Positions 28,101 to 38,133 of a stretch of DNA of 64,000 bases are shown one piece after another. Below the pieces are notes generated by a model. The model was not told the DNA's origin and ran no database searches. It saw nothing but the letters and a program-made list of their open reading frames with translations. Origin of the DNA: Kluyveromyces lactis. Its lineage: Eukaryota > Ascomycota > Saccharomycetes > Saccharomycetales > Saccharomycetaceae. The stretch lies in NCBI RefSeq assembly GCF_000002515.2, contig NC_006042.1, positions 1,488,001 through 1,552,000 on the forward strand, given 5' to 3'. The position numbers and the translations under genes are program-made. Each line of letters begins with the position of its first letter. Positions within the stretch are counted from its first letter, which is position 1.

Positions 28101-28544
28101 ATGTCTACAGAACTTGATTTTGATACTGAAGAACCATTGATTGACACTGTCAGGCCGCTAACTAATGCTACTATTACAGTGCGAGTGATAAAATCTTTCC
28201 CATACAGAAATGTTAAGAATATCATCTTCACTGATTACGATCTAAAAAACAAGACCGCAAAGGATCTATATGAAGATTGTATGAAAAAGATTCAGACCAC
28301 CGGCGCCTTCAGACCATTCCGTAATGTGGTATATGATGCCATGAAAATATACACACATGCTCACGGGTCGAAAACCGTTAATCTTGTTATAAATTTCGAT
28401 CACGATGATAATTGGGTTATGGACATTAATGATTCTTCAAAGAAGCTTGTTGAATACGGTGTTAAAAATGAAACTGAGATCTCGGTCTTCAATCAAGAAG
28501 AATACGTCTCTTTCAAAGCAAACCCAGAAGAGAAATGGCTATAG
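28101..28544 (+). CDS. AIM29: Aim29, UPF0538/C2orf76-like protein
   Basis: 147 aa from the ATG at 28101. The frame is open 31 codons further up, but only to a TTG, and the S. cerevisiae protein (YKR074W, 155 aa) begins close to this ATG. Family signature: TVRVIKSFPYRNVKNIIFTD near residue 25, LYEDCMKKIQTTGAFRPFRN, YTHAHGSKTVNLVINFDHD and a C-terminal EISVFNQEEYVSFKANPEEKW. This is the UPF0538 family (human C2orf76). Its biochemical role is not known to me; the yeast name comes from an altered mitochondrial inheritance phenotype. Convergent with LPL1. Confidence 0.9.
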   Translation: MSTELDFDTEEPLIDTVRPLTNATITVRVIKSFPYRNVKNIIFTDYDLKNKTAKDLYEDCMKKIQTTGAFRPFRNVVYDAMKIYTHAHGSKTVNLVINFDHDDNWVMDINDSSKKLVEYGVKNETEISVFNQEEYVSFKANPEEKWL

Positions 28545-28716
28545 AGTCGCACTGCATAAAAGTTATCGTCAAATCGATAATATTTCAAATTTAATGTAAG
28601 CAAAAATTCATATGACAAAATAACAGCAATATTTCTTATTTCTATGTAGTTATACATATGATTGCTCCTTTAAAACCGAAAAATGTTAGCGTCGGTATGC
28701 TATTGTTGTATTTCCT

Positions 28717-30096
28717 TTAGTCCAATAGATGGTTGATCAATTCACAGGCAAACTCGACGTTAGCAACTCCATAGGGTGTCGCACTATCTAAGCCTTTCCG
28801 GGCCACAATCCCATCATGAGCATTTAGTGTTTTAATATATACAGGTACCCGTATCCAAGTTAATTTAGTTAAATTTTGATAAATTGTAGCTCTACTTTCA
28901 TCGAAAGGAAGTTTCGGAAACTTTGTATGTTTCCACTCTTTTGAATGAGAACGAATGAATTGTTTCCATACGTCATTCATTTGCGCAGAATCATTAGTGA
29001 GGGTGTGATATAAACTATTATTCTCAATGGACCAATCCGATCCTTGGTCCTTACCGCTATCTTGTTCATCATTAATAGCATCACCTATTACATTTCTAAT
29101 GGATGACATGATAGTATTGAAAACACCATTTTCTCCCGATTCTAGCTTCCAATGTCCTTTTCTCAAGAGAGAATGGTGATGATAAGTAGTAATATAACTG
29201 TAGCATGTTCCAATGACATTGACTGTGAACACCAGTGGGAAGAAAAATGTCATTAACGCCATAATAAGCAATATTCTTGAGAACCGTTCTTTTAATGTGA
29301 CAATGGTTTCATTTTCTTTAATTCTGTCAACTGCTGGGTCCAAGGAATCCAAATCGAGTACTCTAGGTTGAACAGGGTACTCTGAAACGTCTATAGGTAA
29401 GTTGTGATTGAAATGGTATCTGACGTTATTCCCTGTTTCGATAAATGGATCACTGTCAGTAATAAAAGAAGTATAAAATGCCACTGTTCTATCGTTCTTA
29501 ACATTAGCGAAACATACCCTATGATGAAATCTTGATAACCCATAAAGGTACTCACCCTGAGACAAATCAACAAGGATTCTGTCATCCTTATTACTGATGA
29601 ATATTTCGGCCCCACTCCTTCCAAGAATCGTCCTGCCAAGCCCAGATAACACAGAAGTCAGAATCTTCCGTGACACGTAACGTCTTGTCTTATCACTGGG
29701 CAGGTAAAAGTTCACACCAAGATGCGGAGTAGCAAATGTCATGAAGATCATCGGTTCCATGTGTTGAAAAATATCCCTGCATTCGGTGACCATCTTACCG
29801 ATAATAAACCGAGATACCAATCCACCCATAGAATAACCAATCATGCTCACTCGATCGAATTTTTCGGGACCATAATTAAGGACAAACTTACATATCTCAT
29901 CCAATACGTTATAACTCACCACTCTGATGCCATGCAACGTCTTAAGGTACCCGGAGTTTTCCGGTTTGAAGATCACAATATCATCAATATCATCCAAAGT
30001 CTTTTCCAACATCTCCTTGATGGAGTTCATATGTTTATGATTTCCCCATAATCCATGAACGAGAATAAACAAGTGTTTCTTCTTAGTTTCTGTCAT
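28717..30096 (-). CDS. LPL1: DUF676 serine lipase Lpl1 (lipid-droplet phospholipase)
   Basis: 459 aa from the ATG at 30096; the longer frame to 30156 starts with GTG. S. cerevisiae Lpl1 (YOR059C, 450 aa) is a lipid-droplet phospholipase of the DUF676/ROG1 family. The oxyanion region HLFILVHGLWGNHKH is at residues 8-22. The nucleophile elbow SMIGYSMGGLVSRF has Ser near residue 89. A hydrophobic segment near residues 265-300 (LLIMALMTFFFPLVFTVNVI) could anchor it in membranes. The end segment AHDGIVARKG supplies the likely catalytic His. A perfect Rpn4 site lies 230 bp upstream. A paralog is encoded at 51612-53207. Confidence 0.9.
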   Translation of the reverse strand: MTETKKKHLFILVHGLWGNHKHMNSIKEMLEKTLDDIDDIVIFKPENSGYLKTLHGIRVVSYNVLDEICKFVLNYGPEKFDRVSMIGYSMGGLVSRFIIGKMVTECRDIFQHMEPMIFMTFATPHLGVNFYLPSDKTRRYVSRKILTSVLSGLGRTILGRSGAEIFISNKDDRILVDLSQGEYLYGLSRFHHRVCFANVKNDRTVAFYTSFITDSDPFIETGNNVRYHFNHNLPIDVSEYPVQPRVLDLDSLDPAVDRIKENETIVTLKERFSRILLIMALMTFFFPLVFTVNVIGTCYSYITTYHHHSLLRKGHWKLESGENGVFNTIMSSIRNVIGDAINDEQDSGKDQGSDWSIENNSLYHTLTNDSAQMNDVWKQFIRSHSKEWKHTKFPKLPFDESRATIYQNLTKLTWIRVPVYIKTLNAHDGIVARKGLDSATPYGVANVEFACELINHLLD

Positions 30097-30556
30097 CTCA
30101 CAAGATCTTATCTTAACACTGGTCGGTGAATCAGATCTAATCTTTTCCTTTGACACTTGATCGTGCTAACAGTGTGTCTGATCGTTCGTCAATAATACCT
30201 TAAAAATAGAATGTTGAAAAAAAAAAAAGGAGGAATGTATGTATCAGTGATAATGATGTTCCTCGATCAAATAATTGGCATCCAATTTGATTCTCGTCAC
30301 TTAAATAAGATGCATATATGGCTGCTTTTGCCACCAAGATCTTACTGTTAGTTGTTGGAGCCTAGGCATGTGCATCTGTGTGCATAAGTAAACGATGTGG
30401 CTTGTCTGTTAACTATATTCTGGAAATATGTCAGCAAAGGAAATAAAAAAAAACTAAAAATCCGTTGCAGCGATGAACTGTGAACGGTTCAATTAACGTA
30501 AATGCGGTGAAAATTTGTTTACTTTTGTCTATGTATATGCATGTACTTCTTGAAAG
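30097..30556. other. intergenic region LPL1-SLD7
   Basis: LPL1 promoter and SLD7 3' end. It holds a PACE element (30326-30335) and A-rich runs near 30218-30230 and 30447. Confidence 0.45.
30326..30335. promoter_or_regulatory. Rpn4/PACE site upstream of LPL1
   Basis: TTTTGCCACC, whose complement GGTGGCAAAA is a perfect match to the proteasome-associated control element bound by Rpn4. It lies 230 bp upstream of the LPL1 ATG. I recall LPL1 being an Rpn4 target in S. cerevisiae. Confidence 0.65.
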
Positions 30557-31339
30557 TCAGGTCTTCGTAAACAGTTTCAGTAGTGTTTCTACACAGTCTT
30601 GGATCGATTCAAAACTAATGGGTTCAGTTTCTCTGAGTTCGTCTCTGAAAGCGAATTCAGACGCCTTGTACGTCATCTTGTACAATTTTTCGTGTTGAGT
30701 TCGATGAACTCCTCGTAGCCTGAGTCCTGAAAGTATGCACTGAGACAGCAACGACATAAATTGCTGCTGTTGATCGTTGAGCAAGACTTGTTTGTTCAAC
30801 GAGTTACTTTTCAGTATTCGCTGACGTTTGTTCTTCTCTAGAATCGATTCGATCGACATCGTTGCTCCAGCGTTACTTGGCACAACAGATTGTAGTTCGT
30901 CGGCTGATAACGGTATCAATTTCTTATCAAGTTCGTGTTTAGTCGATAAGTGAAGTACCATCGATTCAATTTCGAAAGACGCGTTTATATCGGTCTTCAA
31001 ACGCTTGTAGAATAGGAAATATTCGAATTGCTCTTTCGTCAACACTTGGGATCCCGTTACTTTACATACAATTCCTCGATTCCTGTGTCGTTGTCTCATC
31101 AACTTCGCTCTGAAATAATTGACGCTGGTCTCGCTAGTAGTGAAGCATTGGTACCGTTGACCTCTATTGAGCCAAAACGGCAGCTTATCAATGTTGACCA
31201 TTCCAACAACTTCTGCCAGACAATTTTTCACTGCAATTTGGCCATCACCGTCCTCAAATTCACGCCACAACTGGACGTCTCTTATCACAGTGTTATGACC
31301 CACATTAAGCCTCAAGATAAGTTCTTTTTCTAGTGTCAT
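30557..31339 (-). CDS. SLD7: replication-initiation factor Sld7
   Basis: 260 aa from the ATG at 31339; the frame continues 27 codons to a GTG, but S. cerevisiae Sld7 (YOR060C) is 257 aa. Sld7 binds Sld3 and supports Cdc45 loading at origins. The N-terminal region (about residues 1-125) is beta-rich, with LILRLNVGHNTVIRDVQLW and MVNIDKLPFWLNRG. The C-terminal 80 residues are helical (QQQFMSLLSQCILSGLRLRG), matching the dimerisation domain. The family diverges quickly; the call leans on gene order between LPL1 and CKA2. Confidence 0.85.
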   Translation of the reverse strand: MTLEKELILRLNVGHNTVIRDVQLWREFEDGDGQIAVKNCLAEVVGMVNIDKLPFWLNRGQRYQCFTTSETSVNYFRAKLMRQRHRNRGIVCKVTGSQVLTKEQFEYFLFYKRLKTDINASFEIESMVLHLSTKHELDKKLIPLSADELQSVVPSNAGATMSIESILEKNKRQRILKSNSLNKQVLLNDQQQQFMSLLSQCILSGLRLRGVHRTQHEKLYKMTYKASEFAFRDELRETEPISFESIQDCVETLLKLFTKT

Positions 31340-31799
31340 AGGTTCATCGCGCAACTCTCCAGGTCCAATTCCCCTAATACCAGGCCTACCGAGGTCTTCT
31401 TTCACGTTTGCTACTTTCACTTAACAATTTGAAACTGACCAGACAATGTATTCACCTCCTTTATAGTCTTAGTTTCCCTGTATATGAAAGTCCGCCGTTG
31501 TATTGTGGTTCACGGTGCAAAAGCTTAGCTTATATCCATTGTTACCATACGAATCTTTTTTCTCTCGACGCTTTCACGGCTCCAAACAAAATGCTTTCAG
31601 TTTTCAACATTGAAATAAAGTGAAGGCAAAGAAAAAAAATGTTATTGCTCAACGTAATTGAACAATAGACAGCCAGAAGTTGGAAGTGGTTAGAGACTAC
31701 AGAGGCTAGAGAGTACCGTTTTGGATCACATCAGACTCTAAGTTTTGAAAACGGGAAAAGGGAGGTCATCTCTTTTTTTTTTTTGATTTCCTTCTCATC
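31340..31799. other. divergent intergenic region SLD7-CKA2
   Basis: Shared promoter region. A T-run of 12 lies just upstream of the CKA2 start (about 31773-31784). Nothing else recognised. Confidence 0.4.
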
Positions 31800-32822
31800 A
31801 TGTCGACGTTACAACCTTCTGCGTTGAATAAGAAGAGCAAACGAGTTTATAGCGTTGCTAGGGTGTATCAGGATGCTTGTGAGAAACGCCCTCAAGAGTA
31901 CTGGGATTATGAACAATGCGTGATGATTGATTGGGGTAAGATTTCGAACTATGAAGTGATAAAAAAGATTGGTCGTGGTAAATACAGTGAAGTTTTCAAA
32001 GGGAAATCTGTATTGAACGATATACCATGCGTCATCAAGGTTCTCAAGCCAGTGAAGATGAAGAAAATTTATAGAGAGTTAAAAGTGTTAACTAATTTGA
32101 CAGGGGGACCTAATATAATTGGATTATTGGATATTGTTCAAGATCCAGGATCCAAAATCCCGGCATTGATCTTTGAAGAGGTGAAAAATGTCGACTTCCG
32201 TACGCTTTATCCATCGTTTACATTATCGGATACGCAATTTTATTTCACACAATTGTTAACTGCTTTAGACTATTGTCATTCGATGGGTATCATGCATCGT
32301 GATGTGAAGCCTCAAAACGTCATGATTGATCCTAATGAACGTAAGCTAAGGTTGATCGATTGGGGATTAGCAGAGTTTTACCATCCGGGAGTGGATTATA
32401 ACATCAGGGTGGCGTCTCGTTATCACAAGGGACCTGAACTCTTGGTGAGCTTAAACCAATACGATTACTCTTTAGATTTGTGGGCTGTCGGATGTATGAT
32501 AGCAGCTATTGTTTTCAAGAAGGAGCCATTTTTCAAAGGAAGCACGAATGCAGATCAATTGGTGAAAATTGCCAAGGTACTTGGTACGCAGGAGTTATTC
32601 TATTACTTGAAACATTACGGATTGGATCTTCCTGCAGAATACAACGATATCATGAAGAACTACGAACGGAAACCATGGAGCTATTTCGCCAATGATAAGA
32701 CGCCGTTGGCTGTGGACGAAATAATTGATTTGATCGACCATTTACTACGTTATGATCACCAAGAGAGATTAACTGCAAAAGAAGCCATGGAGCATAAATT
32801 CTTCAAAAAAGATTTCTCATAG
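31800..32822 (+). CDS. CKA2: casein kinase 2 catalytic alpha' subunit
   Basis: 340 aa; S. cerevisiae Cka2 is 339. A complete acidophilic Ser/Thr kinase: glycine loop [11 protein letters not shown] (residues 58-68), catalytic Lys80 (CVIKVLK), the Lys-rich substrate-recognition helix [13 protein letters not shown], catalytic loop HRDVKPQN (166-173), DWG in place of DFG (187-189) as in all CK2, and GPELLV in place of APE. Every catalytic residue is present. Position next to SLD7 and the YOR062C-type gene favours CKA2 (YOR061W) over CKA1. Works as a tetramer with Ckb1/Ckb2 in nucleus and cytosol. Confidence 0.95.
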   Translation: MSTLQPSALNKKSKRVYSVARVYQDACEKRPQEYWDYEQCVMIDWGKISNYEVIKKIGRGKYSEVFKGKSVLNDIPCVIKVLKPVKMKKIYRELKVLTNLTGGPNIIGLLDIVQDPGSKIPALIFEEVKNVDFRTLYPSFTLSDTQFYFTQLLTALDYCHSMGIMHRDVKPQNVMIDPNERKLRLIDWGLAEFYHPGVDYNIRVASRYHKGPELLVSLNQYDYSLDLWAVGCMIAAIVFKKEPFFKGSTNADQLVKIAKVLGTQELFYYLKHYGLDLPAEYNDIMKNYERKPWSYFANDKTPLAVDEIIDLIDHLLRYDHQERLTAKEAMEHKFFKKDFS

Positions 32823-33429
32823 TGTATGCCTAAACGGTAATATATATCTGTTTTCTCATCTCTCTATCATCAAATTTTCTTTTCCCTCTTATCTTCCATT
32901 TATGGTTAACTTTGGGGGATTCTTCTTCTGTCTTTGATTGCTTTCCAATTAAAAGCATGTATACTAATAACATATAATTAATACAACACCTGAAAAAGAG
33001 GACAGAAACACATGTCTCTTTTGCTTAAGATTTAAAGAAGATGTAATATTATGATAGTCGTTAATTCATTAAAAAGGATATATAATTAATAGGTGTAATA
33101 GCTACCAAACCTGAAAGAAAAGGCTCTTACTAGCGCAGGCGCAGAGAGAGAGACACTACTATAAGTAGGAAAGGAAATAGACCAAAGGAATATGAAACAG
33201 GGTGGAAATAGTTACAAAAACCCATGATCGAAACTATTATTGCGGTGAAAGTTCAGTGATGAGAATTGAAAATGCCATTATTATTAGTCTATATTTCTCA
33301 ATCACAGGGAAAAAAACAATCTTTTGGTATCAAATGCGTAAAGATCCCAGACCTTTGACGGATTTCGTGTAGTATGCTGTGTTAGTGGATGGGATTTTTT
33401 AAGAGGTCAGATTTCTTGGGCGAGTCAGA
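32823..33429. other. convergent intergenic region
   Basis: Between the stops of CKA2 and the YKR075C/YOR062C-type gene. AT-rich, with no structure or short frame worth noting. Confidence 0.4.
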
Positions 33430-34218
33430 TTACAGTTCCATTTCGTAATCTTCATCGTTTTCCTCGTCACTGTCGTGGACATCAAGAATGAAGCAATCCT
33501 GCCTCATAATCATTTCGTTGGCCCATGTATCGTTGATGGCACTAGTTCCATCATAAATGACACCACTATGATCGATCTCTCTTGTGCGAACACTATCATC
33601 GAACCTTATGTTCTTATTGTTCGAGTGGTGGGAGGGTGGAGAACCGAAGCCAGAAGAATTAGTCTTTACCAAAATAGGCTTGCTATTTTCAAAGATGGAT
33701 GAAGCATCTGAATTGGTTGGGGAAGAAGAGTAATTGTTATACGATTGAGAATAAGACTCCAAGTCGGAGTCCATGTCCATAGCAGAGAACATAGAATCGG
33801 GTGACGATTTCTTCTTAGGAATCAACTGAGTAGCAGCAACACAATCATCCGATAACTGAGGCCCATATAGTACAGTCATATCATTTTCCTTATTCCAGTT
33901 AATACGTAAAGGATCGTACTTGTTTTCATTACCGTTCAACTGGAAGTTCTCCATCGACCAACGCCTCCATAGACAATGGTGTAGTCTTTTCAAATAGTAG
34001 TTATAATCAGATTCATCTTCCTGGGAACAACTAGGCAACCTGAGCACTTTATGTTTACCGACTTTCAATAAAACTTTCCAAGTCTCACAGATAGCATAAG
34101 TTTCTTGGAAATTGTGATGGAAATAATCGATAGCTGGCTTATTCAAATTCGTAACATTATCTAGCAGCAAAAGGTTTTTCCGGATAATAATCGTATCGTC
34201 CAAACTATTGGATATCAT
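33430..34218 (-). CDS. Reg1-related protein, YKR075C/YOR062C family
   Basis: 262 aa from the ATG at 34218. The S. cerevisiae duplicates YKR075C and YOR062C are small relatives of Reg1, the Glc7 targeting subunit, with glucose-dependent expression; their molecular role is not established. Visible features: an N-terminal region of about 90 residues with YYLKRLHHCLWRRWSMENF (a Reg1-like conserved block), a Ser-rich middle, KNIRFDDSVRTREID near residue 205 resembling the Reg1 HFND-type motif that docks PP1, and a very acidic end (DSDEENDEDYEME). Syntenic between CKA2 and RPL3. Confidence 0.85.
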   Translation of the reverse strand: MISNSLDDTIIIRKNLLLLDNVTNLNKPAIDYFHHNFQETYAICETWKVLLKVGKHKVLRLPSCSQEDESDYNYYLKRLHHCLWRRWSMENFQLNGNENKYDPLRINWNKENDMTVLYGPQLSDDCVAATQLIPKKKSSPDSMFSAMDMDSDLESYSQSYNNYSSSPTNSDASSIFENSKPILVKTNSSGFGSPPSHHSNNKNIRFDDSVRTREIDHSGVIYDGTSAINDTWANEMIMRQDCFILDVHDSDEENDEDYEMEL

Positions 34219-34952
34219 TGTAAAGGATATGTTAGATGTGAGTCGTTACTATCACCTTGCAGATAAGAAATATATTAGATGGTAGAAGAAGTAAATCAAC
34301 AAACGGATTAATTGAACAAAGATACACTTATGGTGCTCTTATATATAAAAAAGCCTTCGACCTTTGAACAATAACTACTATTTCTTTTGTAGTTTGTTCA
34401 ACCGTTATATAATTTACAAATCTTTTCAGAAAGAATATAATATTCAGATAAAGAGACACCAGGAAGCATGGAAAACTCGCAATATATGAATTTCAAGAAC
34501 CCGGTATTTAACACGCCGGTGCACCGTTTCTTGTGGTCGAACAATTTGGACCGGAAAGGTGAACCCACTCCGATTTATCTAAGGTACCACAGACAATAGA
34601 GCTACAATACTATATTTCCAAGCGTGTCAGCAGTGTCAATTCAGAGTCATCCAACTGAGATTCCAACCAGACCCCGGTACTTTTCCCAGTGGTTGGTTAC
34701 CTGAATCTAAAAGAAAAACAATATGGAGCTTTCACTGTAATTATTTGCAGAAAAAGAGAAAAACAGCCAAAAGAGGTTGCTCGGAAAAGTGGTTCTCCTT
34801 TCCGCAGCTAGAATGTGCAGTAGAAAACGGTTATTTTTCCAAAGAATAGTGGGGCGGGAATCCGAAAAAATCATAAAATTGTTTTTTCTTTCTATGGTTC
34901 TCTTAGAATCACAAGGGGGGACAAGAAGAAAAACATCTACGAGACCTATGTA

Positions 34953-34976
34953 TTACCCGGGCTGATGCCCGGGTGT
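34953..34976. promoter_or_regulatory. palindrome with overlapping Reb1 and Rap1-like sites
   Basis: TTACCCGG (34953-34960) is a Reb1 core. The inverted repeat ACCCGGGC-TGAT-GCCCGGGT spans 34955-34974 with perfect 8-bp arms. ATGCCCGGGTGT (34965-34976) matches 11 of 12 positions of the Rap1 consensus in reverse orientation. It lies about 920 bp upstream of RPL3 and 735 bp upstream of the gene at 34218. Confidence 0.45.
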
Positions 34977-35706
34977 GTTTTCTTTTTCTTCGCTTATTGC
35001 TTTTCCTTTCGGAAAGATCTGTACGGGGCGACCTGTTGTTTCGATGGGGAGCCAGAAAAGTTTTTCCGACTGGTTGGAGAAGGAGATTTGACAGAAATAA
35101 AACAGCTTGAGTATCCAGCTCTAGCGGAGGTGCGCAGTGGGTGTCGTAGGAAGAAGCGGGAAAAACGGCAGTGTTGTTTTTCCGGGATTCGTCTCGTAAG
35201 GTTTTTCCGAATGGTGTGAGGAACAACTTGATGGTGAGACTTTTTGGAGATCTCAGTTCGTCACATTACGTAGTGGTAATAAATCGTGTTGATCTGCACA
35301 CGTCTCTGTTTTTGTTGTTGTCGTTAGTGATTGATAACAGTTGAATGTAGTTTCACTGTGGTTTTCTTCTTTTCCGTGCATTTTTGTTTAATACTTGTTG
35401 GCTCCATCGTTGTGTCATTTGTTTACCATTTGAAAAAGATAGGTGCCTCCCGCCGTCATTTCGTCAGGACCAAAGGCGAACCGATAAATGGGGGGTAAAC
35501 TGCGTTTCAGAGGGGAAAAACAGAAAAAAAAGAACAAGTCACGTGGGCGGATTCTATATGCACTGTTACCCCGTCTTTCTGTGATTTTTGTATTTTTACC
35601 TATGGACGTATCTAATGATAGTACTTTCTCCTATTTAAATCACCTTTCACGAACTTTCTCGTCTCTCATCTCCAAGCGATCTTGAAGAAAAAAATTTTTT
35701 TCACAT

Positions 35707-35714
35707 CTCATCGC
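35707..35714. promoter_or_regulatory. PAC box upstream of RPL3
   Basis: CTCATCGC, the complement of GCGATGAG, lies 181 bp upstream of the RPL3 ATG and 41 bp from an RRPE element. Confidence 0.55.
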
Positions 35715-35754
35715 ATCGAAGCTTGGACTATTTAAAAAACATGAAAAAATCAAG

Positions 35755-35765
35755 TGAAAAATTTT
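35755..35765. promoter_or_regulatory. RRPE element upstream of RPL3
   Basis: TGAAAAATTTT matches the rRNA-processing element bound by Stb3. A second related A7T7-type tract lies at about 35687-35701. It pairs with the PAC box, the usual ribosome-biogenesis arrangement. Confidence 0.55.
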
Positions 35766-35894
35766 TAATAGTTCTTCATCTCATCATATGTAAAGTTGAA
35801 AGTGTTTAATGGTATCTACTTTGTTTATTTCCCTTCCCCATCGCAAAACTCTAGAACGGTAACCACAGCTCTAGCTAGTTAATATTAATACACA

Positions 35895-37058
35895 ATGTCT
35901 CACAGAAAGTACGAAGCTCCACGTCACGGTCATTTAGGTTTCTTGCCAAGAAAGAGAGCTGCCTCTGTTAGAGGTAGAGTTAAGTCTTTCCCAAAGGACG
36001 ACCAAACTAAGCCAGTTGCTTTGACCTCTTTCTTGGGTTACAAGGCTGGTATGTCCACTATCGTTAGAGACTTGGACAGACCAGGTTCCAAGTTCCACAA
36101 GCGTGAAGTTGTTGAAGCTGTTACCGTTGTTGACACCCCACCAATCGTTGTTGTCGGTGTTGTTGGTTACGTTGAAACCCCAAGAGGTTTGAGATCCTTG
36201 ACCACCGTCTGGGCTGAACATTTGTCCGACGAAGTCAAGAGAAGATTCTACAAGAACTGGTACAAGTCCAAGAAGAAGGCTTTCACCAAGTACTCTGCTA
36301 AGTACGCTGAAAACGGTGCCCAAGTCGACAGAGAATTGGCCAGAATCAAGAAGTACGCTTCTGTTGTTAGAGTCTTGGTCCACACCCAAGTCAGAAAGAC
36401 TCCATTGTCTCAAAAGAAGGCTCATTTGGCTGAAATCCAATTGAACGGTGGTTCTGTCTCTGACAAGGTTGACTGGGCTAAGGAACACTTCGAAAAGACC
36501 GTTGCCGTTGACTCTGTCTTCGAACAAAACGAAATGATCGATGTCGTTGCCGTTACCAAGGGTCACGGTTTCGAAGGTGTTACCCACAGATGGGGTACCA
36601 AGAAGCTTCCAAGAAAGACCCACAGAGGTTTGAGAAAGGTTGCTTGTATCGGTGCTTGGCATCCAGCCCACGTTATGTGGTCCGTTGCTAGAGCTGGTCA
36701 AAGAGGTTACCACCACAGAACCTCTATTAACCACAAGGTCTACAGAGTTGGTAAGGGTGACGACGAAGCTAACGCCGCTACCGAATTCGACAGAACCAAG
36801 AAGACCATCACCCCAATGGGTGGTTTCGTCCACTACGGTGCTATCAACAATGATTTCGTTATCTTGAAGGGTTCTATCCCAGGTACCAGAAAGAGAGTTG
36901 TTACTTTAAGAAAGTCCTTGTACACCAACACCTCCAGAAAGGCCTTGGAAGAAGTTACCTTGAAGTGGATCGACACTGCTTCTAAGTTCGGTAAGGGTAG
37001 ATTCCAAACCCCAGCTGAAAAGCACGCTTTCTTGGGTACTTTGAAGAAGGACTTATAA
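35895..37058 (+). CDS. RPL3: 60S ribosomal protein uL3
   Basis: 387 aa, exactly the yeast length. Starts [20 protein letters not shown], the universal uL3 N-terminus. It has the basic finger near the peptidyl transferase centre ([22 protein letters not shown], residues about 235-256) with His243-type histidine in KTHRG, the target of Hpm1 methylation in S. cerevisiae. Codon choice is extremely biased (GGT, TTG, AGA, AAG, CCA), so expression is high. No intron. The bias also creates a 299-codon antisense frame that is an artefact. YOR063W. Confidence 0.98.
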   Translation: MSHRKYEAPRHGHLGFLPRKRAASVRGRVKSFPKDDQTKPVALTSFLGYKAGMSTIVRDLDRPGSKFHKREVVEAVTVVDTPPIVVVGVVGYVETPRGLRSLTTVWAEHLSDEVKRRFYKNWYKSKKKAFTKYSAKYAENGAQVDRELARIKKYASVVRVLVHTQVRKTPLSQKKAHLAEIQLNGGSVSDKVDWAKEHFEKTVAVDSVFEQNEMIDVVAVTKGHGFEGVTHRWGTKKLPRKTHRGLRKVACIGAWHPAHVMWSVARAGQRGYHHRTSINHKVYRVGKGDDEANAATEFDRTKKTITPMGGFVHYGAINNDFVILKGSIPGTRKRVVTLRKSLYTNTSRKALEEVTLKWIDTASKFGKGRFQTPAEKHAFLGTLKKDL

Positions 37059-37314
37059 ACTCCTCAACTCTAATAGAGTCGAATTGAGTAAAAAGCTTTG
37101 CATGCTGTAATTTTATAGACTAGTTTTGGAGTACTCAAGAAAGTGTTTACACTTTCTTTCACTATCCCATCGGCTGGTTCATAATATTTCCTGTTGTTTT
37201 GACAACTATCTTTAAATATGAAAATATTAGCATTTGAATAAATAATAATTACACGCGCTTCCTTCTTGCAAGTTATTTTTCTGGAGAAGCACTGAAGAGC
37301 CTCCGCGGTCTTCA

Positions 37315-37986
37315 TCAACGCTTTCTTCTCTTGCTCTTTTTCCGATGATTGGAGTACTGTTTCCTACACATGTCACTACAAAACCATTTCTCATTGGGTT
37401 TGGGTGCGGCTGATAATCCTACACAGGGGTAATGGAACCATTCGATGGCACAAGATTCATTATCACAAGCAACCATGGGTCCATACGACACATCTCTACA
37501 GAAACAGTACGTCTCTGTCTCTGGCTTGTGCGTCTTATCATGATTCACATGTTCTTGCTGAATCAGTTTCTGTTCCCTTTCTGCCTCTGGGTACCTTGAT
37601 TTCATAGTGATCTTAATCTTGATCGGTTTGTGATGAGGCAAAGGTTTCAATTTCGGTTGTTTCTTCAAGTGACTATCGTACCTTGCCTTAATCTGAGAGA
37701 ATCGCTCCAATTCTTGTTTTTCAAAATTGAGCCGTGAATGTTCTTGCCGTACTAACTCTAAGAGATGTTGCGCTTGTCGCAGCATCTCTTCTGAATGACA
37801 TCCATCTCTATTAGTATCACCTATATCCAATGATTGTATAGTCCAGAGGGTGCGAATCACATCGCATGGTAAATGGTCCAGTGTACTGAGAAACCCGTAC
37901 CTAACATCTTCCATTGTTCTTGAGCTGTTTCCTTCTAGCCGATTAACTAAGACCAGAATGGTCAATTCTATTCTAGGCGTTAGCAT
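37315..37986 (-). CDS. YNG1: ING-family PHD-finger protein Yng1 (NuA3 subunit)
   Basis: 223 aa from the ATG at 37986, close to S. cerevisiae Yng1 (219). The frame is open to 38130 without an ATG; an alternative start at 37914 would give 199 aa beginning [16 protein letters not shown]. Yng1 is the NuA3 histone acetyltransferase subunit that reads H3K4me3. The ING N-terminal helix region holds [19 protein letters not shown]. The C-terminal PHD finger is complete: [19 protein letters not shown], then WFHYPCVGL and WFCSDMCRK, followed by a basic tail (KKSKRRKR). Convergent with RPL3. Confidence 0.93.
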   Translation of the reverse strand: MLTPRIELTILVLVNRLEGNSSRTMEDVRYGFLSTLDHLPCDVIRTLWTIQSLDIGDTNRDGCHSEEMLRQAQHLLELVRQEHSRLNFEKQELERFSQIKARYDSHLKKQPKLKPLPHHKPIKIKITMKSRYPEAEREQKLIQQEHVNHDKTHKPETETYCFCRDVSYGPMVACDNESCAIEWFHYPCVGLSAAPKPNEKWFCSDMCRKQYSNHRKKSKRRKR

Positions 37987-38063
37987 GTACTTACTCTTTC
38001 TTGAATGGCTTTTGCCATATGGATATGAATGGAAAGACGTTTTACGTTTTCCCAGAAGGAAAA

Positions 38064-38095
38064 CATTCACGTGACAAGTCCCAGTCACGTGAATG
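38064..38095. promoter_or_regulatory. inverted repeat of two Cbf1 sites upstream of YNG1
   Basis: CATTCACGTGAC at 38064-38075 and GTCACGTGAATG at 38084-38095, perfect 12-bp arms with an 8-nt spacer. Both contain TCACGTGA, the optimal Cbf1 site. It lies 78 bp upstream of the YNG1 ATG and about 800 bp upstream of CYT1. Confidence 0.65.
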
Positions 38096-38125
38096 ACATT
38101 GATGTTTTTGGGATATGGAGTTCTG

Positions 38126-38133
38126 ACCAATCA
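38126..38133 (+). promoter_or_regulatory. HAP2/3/4/5 CCAAT element
   Basis: ACCAATCA matches the yeast CCAAT-box consensus ACCAATNA. S. cerevisiae CYT1 is HAP-activated. The 760-bp distance to CYT1 is long, so this is tentative. Confidence 0.35.

Larger units (their letters stand above)
34219..35894. other. long intergenic region upstream of RPL3
   Basis: 1.68 kb between divergent genes. It holds a palindrome with Reb1/Rap1-like cores (34953-34976), repeated GTTTTTCCG units (35050-35220), a CACGTG at 35540-35545, and PAC and RRPE elements close to RPL3. Short frames in it overlap in several directions and look non-coding. Confidence 0.5.

Noticed and set aside
34777-35685. Several overlapping frames of 62-105 codons upstream of RPL3
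   Set aside because: They overlap on both strands, cross the palindrome and repeat units, and show no coding signature.
35934-36833. 299-codon minus-strand frame opposite RPL3
   Set aside because: Artefact of the extreme codon bias of RPL3; its Ser/Val/Asn-rich product has no independent coding character.
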